Shown: positions 1 through 10,200 of the stretch, in pieces
How the letters are laid out: each line of letters starts with the position of its first letter
Numbering within the stretch: the first letter of the stretch is position 1
Source of the DNA: JACKFB01 sp041389525
GTDB lineage: Bacteria > Myxococcota_A > UBA9042 > PHBI01 > JACKFB01
Direction: 5' to 3'
Length of the DNA stretch: 64,000 nt
Assembly (NCBI GenBank): GCA_041389525.1
Contig: JAWKRR010000007.1
Span: 62,001 to 126,000 of the forward strand
The notes under the pieces: generated by a model
Seen by the model: only the letters and a program-made list of their open reading frames with translations
Told to the model about the DNA's origin: nothing
Database searches by the model: none
Translations under genes and position numbers: made by a program

Positions 1-1
1 C

Positions 2-487
2 CAGAGCACGACCTCGGATACCGTCCAGTGCCGCATCGGGTTCGCCGGGACCGCCGGCATCGAGGGGGACAGCTCGGCCATCACCCAGTGCCCGCAGGCG
101 GCCGAGTGGGGTCCGTCCTGCCGCGAGCCGCTGCCGACGGGCTGCACCGGCGGGAAGGCCAGCACCATCGACGGTTGCTTGGAGTGTGGCGCGGCCTCGG
201 CCAACGCCGCCGACGCGGTGGGCGACCTGGCCGAGCTCTACGAGGCCTGCGAGTCCGACGCCGACTGCGCGCTGGTCGACCCGGACACCGAGTGCGCGGG
301 CGCCTGCGACGTCGCCGTCAACGGCAAGTTCGTGAAGGCCTACGAGTCGCAGATCTCCGCGATCTCCGACGCCTACTGCAAGGACTTCGCCGCCGCCGGC
401 GCCCTCTGCGTCGCGGTCGACGCCGACTGCGAAGACGCCACCGCGCGCTGCGTCTCAGGCGCCTGCAAGGCCCAGCTCGGCCTCTAG
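2..487 (+). CDS. C-terminal part of a cysteine-rich secreted protein (5' truncated by the window)
   Basis: The frame is open from the left edge of the window to a TAG at 485-487, so the start lies outside. The visible 161 residues have a regular spread of cysteines, for example in ESDADC, TECAGAC and DADCEDATARC, and no membrane segment. This composition is usual for exported disulfide-rich proteins in this group, and three larger such proteins lie elsewhere in the window. A TTG at 179 could start a shorter protein, but coding continues smoothly upstream of it. The function is unknown. It runs convergently towards the isomerase gene, with only 21 bases between the stop codons. Confidence 0.7.
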   Translation, partial: QSTTSDTVQCRIGFAGTAGIEGDSSAITQCPQAAEWGPSCREPLPTGCTGGKASTIDGCLECGAASANAADAVGDLAELYEACESDADCALVDPDTECAGACDVAVNGKFVKAYESQISAISDAYCKDFAAAGALCVAVDADCEDATARCVSGACKAQLGL

Positions 488-508
488 GTCGTCGAAGGCG
501 GCGCCCGC

Positions 509-2001
509 TCAGGCGCCGCTGAACCGCCGGCCGAGCCCGCTGCCGGTCGCCACGGCTCGGCCCGTGGCCGCCAGGTGCCGCAGGATCTGCAGCGTGTCGA
601 CCGGGTCGGCGGCCAGCGCGCCAGCCAGCTCCCCCGCGGTGCCCGACTGACCAGCCGCCAGGGCGGCGACCAGACGCTGCTGCAGCGCGATGATGGCCGT
701 GGCCGCTCGCTTTCCGGCCTCAACCCCCGGCTGGTGGTAGGCGTTGACGCCGACGAGCGCCGCGTAGATGCCGGTGGCCCGCTCGTAGAGGGCGATGGCG
801 GCGCCCAGGCTGCGGGCGTCGAGGCGGTCGAGGGTCAGGGTGAGGTGGAGGCGCCCGGCCTCGCCCAAGGCCCGTCGGGTGCCCGCGAGAAAGCCCGAGA
901 GCGTGTCGGCGCAGGTCACGCCGGGCGCGACCTCAAAGTCGCTCGGCCCGGGGTCCAGCACGTCGATGAAGGTCACGAAGCAGTCGTCCGGCCCCTCGCG
1001 CAGCTGCTGGACGTAGGCGTGCTGGTCGGTGGCGCCCTTGTTGCCGTAGACCGCCAGGCCTTGGTGCACCTCAGCCCCCGCGAGGTCGTGGGCCTTGCCG
1101 ATCGACTCCATCACGAGCTGCTGCAGGTAGCGCGAGAAGAGCTGCAGGCGGTCGCAGTAGGGCAACACCACCATCGCGCGGCGCGCCCTGCCCTCGGTCG
1201 CCAAGAACCAGCCAGCCGCCAGCAGCGCGGCGGGGTTCTGCGCCGGGTCGGACGCGCGGCTGGCGAGGTCCATCTGCGCGGCGCCGCTGAGGAACGCGGG
1301 GCTGTCGAGCCCCAGCAAGGCCATGGGCACCAAGCCCACCGCCGACGTCACCGAGGTGCGGCCGCCGACCCAGTCCCACATGGGGAACCGGGCCAGCCAC
1401 CGATCTCGGGCTGCCTCATCATCGAGGGCGCTGCCCTCGCCTGTGATAGCGACGGCGGAGGCGGCGAAGGGCAAGCCCGCCCGCTCAAAGGCTCGGCGCG
1501 CGGCGAGCAGCCCGTTCTTCGTCTCGACGGTGCCTCCCGACTTCGAGACGACGACGACGAGGAGCCGCCCGAGATCGAGTGGCGCCAGGACGTCGGCGAT
1601 GCCTTGGGGGTCGGTGTTGTCGAGGAAGTGGATGCGGCGGGTGGCGCTGGGCCCGGCCAGCGCTGAGCAGACAAGCTGTGGCCGAGGGCCGAGCCGCCGA
1701 TCCCGATGTGCAGGACGTCGGTGAAGCGCGGGTCCAGGGCCGCGGCGAAGCGGGCGACCGACGCTTGGGACGCGGCGATGGCGTCGCGGAGCTCGGCGTC
1801 GGGAGCGAGCTCGGGCGCGCGCAGCCAGTAGTGGCCGACGCGGCGGCCCTCGTCCGGGTTGGCGATGGCCCCCGCCTCGAGCGACTCCAGCTGCGCGAGC
1901 GCGTCGGCGAGCGGCGCGCGCAACCTGTCCCACCCGTCGGATAGCCCGCTCATTCCTCGCAGATCGAGCGCCAGCCCTGCCGTCTCCACCTCGATGTACA
2001 T
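509..2001 (-). CDS. pgi: glucose-6-phosphate isomerase, interrupted by a one-base frameshift
   Basis: The product interconverts glucose-6-phosphate and fructose-6-phosphate in glycolysis. The ATG at 2001 opens a frame (MYIEVETAG) that reads to the family motif GIGGSALG and then loses homology. From that point a second frame continues with GPQLVCSALAG, the sugar-phosphate loop SKSGGTVETKNG, GGRTSVTSAVGL, ESIGKAHD, GNKGATDQHAYVQQL and YHQPGVEAGK up to the TGA at 509-511. Adding one base near 1680 (plus strand, inside ctgtggccg) would join both parts into a protein of about 497 residues, normal for compact bacterial Pgi. All catalytic motifs survive on either side. A sequencing error is therefore as likely as a true pseudogene. 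The gene is divergent from the MBL gene that starts at 2120. Confidence 0.9.
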
Positions 2002-2079
2002 CGCGCCTCCGGTGCTCGTGCCGCGGCCGATGATACAGCCGAACGCGAGGCGGCGCTGCCGTGCGCGAGGCGAGGGTTC

Positions 2080-2088
2080 TGCTATCCT
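2080..2088 (+). promoter_or_regulatory. possible extended -10 promoter for the MBL-fold gene
   Basis: In the 118-base divergent gap between pgi and the MBL gene, TGCTATCCT combines an extended -10 TG with a TATCCT hexamer. It sits 32 bases before the ATG at 2120. No good -35 hexamer is visible 17 bases upstream, so the call rests on the -10 element alone. Confidence 0.35.
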
Positions 2089-2119
2089 GGCCCTGCCCTC
2101 ACACGCCCGGAGCTTTGCC

Positions 2120-3232
2120 ATGGCCCGCACGAAGGCCCCCGCCTCCCGCAAGTCTGGGTCCCCCGACCCGGCGCTGACGCCCATCACCGCGTTCGACGGC
2201 GCGCGCGACGCGGCCACGCCCGAGGAGCGGCTGCGCGAGGTGCGGCGCCGAGCCCGCGGGTTCCGCGACACCATGCTGGCGGGGCCGGCGGTGCGGTACC
2301 TGCGCAGCTTTGGGCTTGTGCACGTGCCCTACCCGGTGCGCTACGGGCTGCGGGACGCGTGCGCCATCCCCGCGCCGATGCTGCACATGATCAACCGGGT
2401 CTTCATCGTCCAGGTCGACAGCGACGACGGCGTCAAGACCGTGCTGGTCTCGCCGTCGGACATCGAGGGCGCGGCCGAGACCCCGTTCTTCAAGCGCCTG
2501 GGCGGCCGAGGCGGAGCGCTGGCGGAGTACAGCAAGAGGATCCTCGCGCCCATTCTGTCGAGCGTGGAGGCCAGCGTGGCCGCGGCGGGGCTGCGGCCCG
2601 AGGACGTCGACTACATCACCTACGACCACCTCCACACCCAGGACGTGCGGCGCTGGCTGGGGAGCGGTGGCGGGCGCGGCTACTTCCCGAACGCGAAGCT
2701 GCTGGTGATGCGGACCGAGTGGGACGCGGCGCGCGGGCTCTTGCCGCCGCAGCGGGACTGGTACTGCCCGAGCGGCATCGAGGGCGTGGACCCGGAGCGG
2801 GTCGTGCTGCTGGACGGCGACGTGATGGTCGGTCGCGGGCTGGCGTTGGTGCGGACGCCCGGGCACACCATGGGCAACCACAGCATCGTCACCCGCGCGG
2901 GTGACGGCATCTTCGTGACCAGCGAGAACGGCATCGCGCCCGACTCGTACGCGCCGAGCCAGAGCCGCATCCCCGGCGTGCGACAGTACGCGCGCGACAC
3001 GGGCATGGAGGTCGTGCTCAACGGCAACACGCTGGAGGGCGGGCTGGACCAGTACATCTCTATGGTGATGGAGAAGGAGATCGCCGGGCCAGCGGCTGGG
3101 AACCCGGAGTTCCCGTCGATCCTGTGCTCGTCGGAGCTGACGTCCTGGTGGGCCTGCCCTGGGGTGGCGCCGACTTTTGCCTTTGGTGAGGTGTGCTTCG
3201 GCCACCCGGTGCGCCCGCAGGCTGCCTCTTGA
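2120..3232 (+). CDS. metallo-beta-lactamase-fold hydrolase
   Basis: A 370-residue cytoplasmic protein (no signal peptide) with an MBL-type core. DHLHTQDVRRW near residue 168 looks like a variant of the HxHxDH metal motif, and RTPGHTMGNHS near residue 247 supplies the next metal-binding histidine. A second-half acidic motif is less clear. The variant first motif means that full catalytic competence is not assured. N-acyl-homoserine lactonases have a similar layout, but the substrate cannot be read from the sequence. The ATG at 2120 is chosen because conserved sequence begins soon after it, while the open frame further upstream runs into the divergent pgi promoter region. The stop overlaps the TTG start of the following dehydrogenase, which suggests translational coupling. 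Confidence 0.8.
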   Translation: MARTKAPASRKSGSPDPALTPITAFDGARDAATPEERLREVRRRARGFRDTMLAGPAVRYLRSFGLVHVPYPVRYGLRDACAIPAPMLHMINRVFIVQVDSDDGVKTVLVSPSDIEGAAETPFFKRLGGRGGALAEYSKRILAPILSSVEASVAAAGLRPEDVDYITYDHLHTQDVRRWLGSGGGRGYFPNAKLLVMRTEWDAARGLLPPQRDWYCPSGIEGVDPERVVLLDGDVMVGRGLALVRTPGHTMGNHSIVTRAGDGIFVTSENGIAPDSYAPSQSRIPGVRQYARDTGMEVVLNGNTLEGGLDQYISMVMEKEIAGPAAGNPEFPSILCSSELTSWWACPGVAPTFAFGEVCFGHPVRPQAAS

Positions 3233-4059
3233 GCGCCGAACCGCGTCGGAGCGGCGCCGGCCAGGTCGCGATTGTCACGGGCGCCGCCAGCGGGATCGGT
3301 CGTCACTTGGTCGGGGCCTTGGCGCAGAGCGGGCGCCAGGTGCTGGCCTGCGACTTCGACGAGGCGGGCCTGGAGCGCGCCCGAGCCGCGGAGGGATGGC
3401 CCGATTCGTCAGTCGCCACCACGGTCTTCGACGTGCGCGACGCCGCGGCCTGGGACGCGGCGCTGGCGATGGCGATCGAGCGCTTCGGCCGCCTCGACCT
3501 GATGCTGAACGTCGCGGGGTTCCTGCAGGCCGGCTGGACCCACGACATCGCGCTGGAAGACATCGATCGCCACCTCGACATCAACGTGAAGGGCGTGATC
3601 CTCGGCACCCGGGCGGCCGCCCGCCACATGGTCCCGCGGCGGTCCGGCCACATCATCAACATCGGCTCGCTGGCGTCGTTGGCGCCGGTGTCGGGGCTGG
3701 CGCTGTACGCGGCCAGCAAGTTCGCGGTGCGCGGGTTCTCGCTGGCGGCGGCGGGCGACCTGAAGCCCCACGGCGTCGCGGTCAGCCTCGTCATGCCCGA
3801 CGCGGTCGCGACGCCCATGCTGGACCAGCAGGTCGCCTACGAGGAGGCCGCCCTGACCTTCTCAGGTGGCGCGCCGCTGACCGTCGAGGACGTCACGGAC
3901 GCCATCCTCAAGGCCGTTATCCCGAACCGGCCCCTCGAGCTCGCCCTGCCCTGGTCGCGCGGCGCGCTGGCCAGAGCGGGCAGCCTGTGGCCGGGGATCG
4001 GCGCCGTGCTGGACCCGCTGCTGCGCAAAAAGGGCAGGAAGAATCAGGCGAAACGCTAG
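3229..4059 (+). CDS. short-chain dehydrogenase/reductase (SDR family)
   Basis: A 276-residue Rossmann-fold oxidoreductase. It has the cofactor loop TGAASGIG near residue 17, the acidic residue in CDFDEAG after beta-2 (which favours NAD over NADP), the NVAG motif, an active-site serine in IGSLASLAP and the catalytic YAASK near residue 160. The substrate is unknown. The proposed TTG start overlaps the TGA of the MBL gene (TTGA), so the two are probably co-translated. Starts further upstream, at 3193 for instance, would overlap the neighbour more and add residues that do not resemble the family. The C-terminal KKGRKNQAKR is a basic tail. Confidence 0.88.
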   Translation: MSAEPRRSGAGQVAIVTGAASGIGRHLVGALAQSGRQVLACDFDEAGLERARAAEGWPDSSVATTVFDVRDAAAWDAALAMAIERFGRLDLMLNVAGFLQAGWTHDIALEDIDRHLDINVKGVILGTRAAARHMVPRRSGHIINIGSLASLAPVSGLALYAASKFAVRGFSLAAAGDLKPHGVAVSLVMPDAVATPMLDQQVAYEEAALTFSGGAPLTVEDVTDAILKAVIPNRPLELALPWSRGALARAGSLWPGIGAVLDPLLRKKGRKNQAKR

Positions 4060-4204
4060 GCGTCGAGCCTCGGCGAGCCCGACGCGAGGCTGGGGCCGGC
4101 CACGCGCGATGGCCGCTGTCAGCCGTCGGCGCTCAGCGTCCAGCCCGACAGCGCCGGGCCGCCGCGGCGCACGGGCCCACGCGGGCCCGCCGCCGGGTGG
4201 CCGG

Positions 4205-7200
4205 CTAGAAGTTCGTGTTCGCTTGGCTGCCTGCCGCGCCTGCGCTGCCGGTGAAGCCCAAGCTCGCACCGCCCGGCCCGGCCTGGCCGCCCGCGCCGCC
4301 GGCCAGGAAGCTGTTCGCGGTCTTCCAGATGGCCGAGCTGGCCCCGCCCGTGGCCGGCCAGCGGAAGATGCCGTAGCTGGCGCCGCCGCAACCGCCGCCG
4401 CCGCCGCCGCCGTGGCCGCCACCGCCGCCAGGTCCGCCGACGCCGCCGCCGCGCGCACACCAGGTGAGCTGGTTCGCCTCGCCCGAGGTGCCTCCCAGCG
4501 CGCCGGTGCCGGCCGCGCCGCCCGAGCCGCCGAGGCCGCCGGCGCCACCCGAACCGCCATTGCCCGCCTGCAGGCTGTTGCCCGTGAGGGTCGGGATGGC
4601 CGACGGCGCCGAGTCGTACGCGACGAAGATGCCGAAGCTGCCGCCGCCCGAGGCCCCGCCCGCGCCGGCCGTGCCCTTGCAGCCGCCAGAGCCGCCACCG
4701 CCGCCAGAGCCTCCGATGTCGTGTCCGCCGAGGTTCGTGTTGACGCACGTGCTGCACCCGAACGCGGCGACCCGGGTCACGCAGGTGTTGTCCCAGGCGA
4801 CGTTGCAGCAGTACGAGTCGCCGGCGCACACGCAGGCCTGAATCGTCGAGTTCGTGCAGCCGCCGCCGGAGTGCGACGTGCAGCAGTTGTGCGCGTCGGG
4901 GCAGTTGATTCCGTCGACGTCGGTGCCTCCGGCTGCGCCGCCGCCGCCGCCACCCGAGCCGTGCGTGCCGATCGCTCCGGCGGTGCCGGGGGCGCTGATC
5001 CAGTGGCCGCCGACCACCGAGCCCGAGGCTCCGGAGCAGCCCACGCCGGCAGCGCCCGAGACGCCGGCCGCGCCCGGAGCGCCCGCCCCCGGAGCCAGGG
5101 GATTGGAGGACGGCGGGTTGTAGCAAATCGAGCAGCGGTTCGGGTCCTGGATGCTGTTGGTGAAGAACCCGCTGGACCAGCCGGACACGCCGCCGGTGCC
5201 GGGGGATGCGCCGAGGCCCGCGCTGCCCTTGGTGGCCGCCGCGGGCGTGCCGCCGTGATCCGGACAGCGCGCCTGGCCGCCGTTTCCGCCGGACAGCACC
5301 GTGTTGTCGGCGCATGTGCGCGCGCCGCCGGCGCCACCTGCCTTCGGGTTGGTGGTGTTGGAGCAGGTGCGGTTGCCGGCGCCGTCCTTGGTGCCGACGT
5401 CGTAGGCCGCGACACCCGCGGTGCCGTTGACGCCCGGGAAGCCGCTGACGCCCGGGGCGCCGCCCCCGCCGTTGCCGCCCGCGCCGCCGAAGATCCGGTT
5501 GTGCGTGATGGAGACCATCGGGCCCGCGTTGAGCATGTACACCGCGTAGCTGTTGGCTGCGGGTGTGTTCGCGAGGTTCGGTCCGAAGATGGTGAACCCG
5601 TCGATGCCCGACGCCGCTTGGCCGGCCGCGCCGATGCCGATGGCGTTGACCGCTCCGGGGCGCTGGGTGGTGGGGGTCTGCCCGAGGATCGCGGTCTCGA
5701 AGACGATGGGGTCGTGTAGCGTGAAGTCGCCGGAGTAGCCGCCGAAGATGCCGATGCCGGCCTTGAGCAAGACGTTCTCGGAGTAGACGCCGGTCGCCAC
5801 GTAGATGTCGCGTTTGGTGGGCGAGACCGCGAGGCTCAGCGCCTTGGTGATGGTGAGCACGGGCTGCCCGAACGCGCCGCTGGCCGCGTCGTTGCCGTTC
5901 TTGGCCACGAAGATGCCGAGGGTCTTCGTGCCGTCGATGCCGTCGCAGTCGCTGTCGACGCCGTCGCCGGCCAGGTCGGGGCCCGCCACGGGCTTGCACT
6001 CGCAGCCGTCGTTCTGGATGCCGTTGATGTCGAACCAGCCCGGCTGGCACTGGAAGGTGCACAGAGGCACGGCGGGCGCGGTGTTGCAGACCGGGTCGGC
6101 GTGGGGCAGCGCGATGCCCAGACAGCTGACCCCGCAGGCCCCGCAGTGGGCGAGCACCGCGTACTTGCCGCTGGCGTCCTTGAAGGGCTCGTCGATGCTG
6201 CCGTTGCAGTTGTTGTCGAGGCCGTCGCAGACCTCGCTCGGGATGGTGCAGCCGCCCCAGCCGCCCGTCGTGCACTGCTCGCTGCCGTTGCAGGTGTAGG
6301 CCGGCTTGGTCGGGTCGGGCGGCGTGTAGGTGACGCTACACGCCCGCGACAGCGCCGTGTTGGAGCCGTCGCAGCTGCAGGAGCCGGTCGCCGGGATGCA
6401 CTGCTTGGAGGCCTTGCCCGCCACGGTCTGGCAGGTGAAGCCAGACGGGCAGCCCGCGGTGGCAGAGCAGCCCTTGCCGCAGTACTTGGCGTCCGCGAGC
6501 TGCACGCAGGCCGAGCCCTCGCCGAGGCAGTTCGCGTCGTCGGCGCAGGGCTGGCAGATGTTCGCCACATCCGGGATGCACTGGAACTTGTTGATCTTCG
6601 CGAAGCCCGGCAGGCACGACGTGACGACACACTGCGGCACCGCGCCCGTCGCGTCGCACTCGGTGCCGGCGGCGTTGGGGAAGCCCTGGGCGCAGCTCGT
6701 GTTGCAGGTGCCGCAGTGGGCGAAGTCGGTGTAAGCCGCCCCGGTCTTGAAGGCCTCGTCGGTCCCGCCATCGCAGTTGTTGTCGAGGAAATCGCAGGTC
6801 TCAGCCGTCGGGATCTGCCCCTGGCACTTCCACCCCTGAGAGCCGAAGCAGGTCCGCACGCCCGGGCAACTCCCGACCCCAGCCACGGTGTTGGCGCAGC
6901 TCTCGCCGATGACCAGCGACTCATCGAGGAAGCCGTCGCAGTCGTCGTCTTTGCCGTTGCAGTCTTCGGCGGCCGGCGTCAGCGCGGTGCAGCCGCCCCA
7001 GCCGACCGACGCGTTGCAGGTCTCGACGCCGAAGCAGGCGCCGAACCCGTTCTCGGAGGTGCAGGTGCGCTTCTGCCCGGCAGCGCCAGCGTTGCAGGAG
7101 CACGAGCTGGTGACCGGGACGCAGCGGTCCTGGCCGCCGATCTCGTCGCAGACGTAGCCGCTGGGGCAGGCGTCGACTTCGCAGGACGCGAGGCAAACCT

Positions 7201-10200
7201 GCTGGCCGTCCAGCGGCAGACACGAGCCGCCGAAGCACTCGTTGTCGTCACCGCAGGGCTGGCACGCCACGTTGGGGGGCAGCGTGCACTGGAACTCGTT
7301 GATCTTCACGTAGCCCGTGTCGCAGGAGGCGACCACGCAGGTCGGTTGGCTGGGAGTGCCGCCACATTTTCCGACGCCGTTCTCGATCTTGCCCGCGCAG
7401 TTATTGCCGCAGGTCCCGCAGTGAGGCGTGGTCGTGAAGGCCCCGCCGACCTTGAAATCCTCGTCGGTCGCGCCGTCGCAGTCCTCGTCGGTGAAGTCGC
7501 AGGACTCGACCTTCGGCATCGGCCCCTGGCACGAGAACCCGGCCGCGCCCAGGCACAAGCGCACGCCAGGGCAGGAGCCCACGCCCGGCAGGTCGTTCTG
7601 ACAGGGCTGCCCCTGGATCAGGTTGTCGTCGGCCTGACCGTTGCAGTTGTTGTCGGCGCCGTCGCAGATCTCGTCGGCCGGGATCGGCGCCGTGCAGTCG
7701 CCCCATCCCACGTCGGGTTCGCAGGTCTGCTGGCCGAAGCAGGTGCCCGACGCGTTCTGTCGCGAGCAGGCTCGCTTCTGGCCGGCGTTGGCGTCCAGAC
7801 ACGCGCAGGAGCCTGACAGCGGCTCGCAGCGCTTCTTGCCCGCGCCGTAGTCCACGCACTCGAAGCTGTCGGGGCACGCGTCAAACGCCGCGCAGGGCTG
7901 CGTGCACACCTTGACGCCGTCGAGGGTCGCGCAGGTGCCGCCGAAGCAGTTCGCGTCGGTGGCGCAGGCCTGGCAGCCGATCTCGGGCGGCAGCTCGCAC
8001 TGGAAATCGTTGATCTTCACGTAGCCGGCGTTGCAGGTGTCGACCACGCAGACCGGCACGCTCGGGGTGCCGCCGCACTTCCCGACGCCGTTGGGGATCT
8101 TGACCGCGCAGTTGTTGCCGCAGGTGCCGCAGTGGCCGGTCGTCGTGTACTTCCCTGCGAACTTGAAGGTCTCGTCGGTCAGCCCATCGCAGTCTTCGTC
8201 TTTGAAGTCGCAGGTCTCGACCTTGGGCAGCGGTCCCTGGCACACGAAGCCGGTGGCGCCCGCGCAGATCCTCACGCCGGGGCAGGTGCCGACGTCGGGC
8301 ACCGCGTTGACGCAGGCCTCGCCGAGGGAGACCCCGTCGTCGAGCACGCCGTTGCAGTCGTTGTCGACGCCGTCGCAGATCTCGGCCGCGGGGACCGGCG
8401 CCGTGCAGTCGCTCCAGCCGGTGGCCGCCGCGCAGGTCTGAACGCCGAAGCAGGTGCCGATCCCGTTCTTCTGCTGGCAGCCGCGCACCTGGCCAGCCGT
8501 CGCCGCCGTGCACGCGCAGGACTCGGTCGTGGGCGCGCATCGCTCGACGCCGCCGCCGATGTCGGTGCACTGAAAGCCCACGGGGCAGGAGCCGTCGGTC
8601 TTGCAGGGCGACGCGCACACGTTCTGGCCGTCGACGGGGATGCAGCTGCCGCCAAGGCAATCCGTGTCCGAGCCGCAGGGCTGGCAGCCCACGTCGGGCG
8701 GGATGGCGCACTGGAAGTCGTTGAGCTGGACGTAGCCCTCGTTGCAGCTCTCGACCACGCAGATCGGCGAGGTCGGGCTTCCGCCGCAGGTGCCTACGCC
8801 GTTGGCGATCTTCGTGGTGCAGTCGTTGCCGCAGGTGCCGCAGTTGGAGTTGGTCGTGAAGGCGCCCGAGGCGTCCTTGAAGGTCTCGTCGGTCAGCCCA
8901 TCGCAGTCGTTGTCTTTGAAATCGCAGGACTCGATCTCGGGCTTTGGTCCTTGGCACAGCACGCCGAGCGTGCCGACGCAGATGCTCACGCCGGGGCAGG
9001 AGCCGATGCCGTCCACCGTGTTCTCGCAGGACTCGCCGCTTGCGAGGTCCTCGTCGGCGAACCCGTCGCAGTCGTTGTCGGCGCCGTCGCAGACCTCCTC
9101 GCTGGCCAGGGGCGCGGTGCAGCCGACCCAGCCGGTGGCCGGGTTGCAGACCTCTTGGCCGCTGCAGGTGCCGAGCGCGTTGGTCGCCAAACAGGCGCGG
9201 GTCTTGCCGGCCGATTTCTCGGTGCAGGTGCAGGAGCCGCTGAGGGGCAGGCAGCCCTCGCCGCCGCCCTCGAGCGCCGCGCAGCCGAACCCGTCGCCGC
9301 ACACACCGCCATCACCGCAGGGGGCGGCGCAGACCTGCAGCCCGTCGAGGGCCACGCAGCTGCCGCCGAAGCAGGCGCTGCTGTCGGCGCAGGGCTGACA
9401 CGCCGTCTCGGGCGGGAGGATGCACTGGAAGTCGTTGGCCTTGAAGTAGCCGTCTTCGCAGGTGTCCACCACGCACACGGGCGACGTGGTCTCGCTGGCG
9501 CAGCGCCCGGTCGCGTGGGGGAACTTGCCGGCGCAGGCGTTGGAGCAGGTGCCGCAGTGGGCGTCGAGGCTGAACACGCCCTCGGCGTCCTTGAACTCCT
9601 CGTCGGTCGCGCCATCGCAGTCGTTGTCTTGGAAATCGCAGGTCTCCAGCGCCGGCTGCGGGCCTTGGCAGGCCTCGCCCTGAGCGCCGAGGCAGGCGAG
9701 CTTGCCCGGACAGGCGCCGACGCCGTCGATCGCGTTGACGCAGCTCGCGCCGGCGCTGAGCCCGTCGTCGACGACGCCGTTGCAGTCGTTGTCGGCGCCG
9801 TCGCAGACCTCGGCGGCCGGGTCACCCGCCGAGCAGCCGCTCCAGCCGACCTCCGGGTCGCAGGTCTCGACGCCGAAGCAGGTGCCGACGCCGTTGGTGT
9901 TGGTGCAGGTGCGCTGCTTGCCGGAGTTGGCGGCGTTGCAGCCGCAGGAGCCGGTGCTGGGGGCGCAGCGCTGCTCGCCGCCGCCGACCGTCTGACAGCT
10001 GTTGCCCGCGGAGCAGGCCCCGGCGTCGCCGCAAGGCTCCAAGCACACCGACTGGCCGTCCAGCTGCTCGCAGGTGCCGACCAGGCAGCTCGAGTCGTCC
10101 ACGCAGGGCTGGCAGCTCACGTCGGGCGGCAACAGGCAGGACAGCTCGTTTTGCTGGACGTAGCCCTCGTCGCACACGTCGACCACGCAGGTCGGTCCTG

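Noticed and set aside
1348..2274. Upstream extension of the pgi reading frame beyond 2001
   Set aside because: It runs across the divergent promoter region and into the MBL gene; conserved sequence begins at the ATG at 2001.
4060..4204. Short inverted repeats after the SDR gene as a terminator
   Set aside because: Stems of about seven pairs without a T tract; such repeats occur by chance at this GC content.
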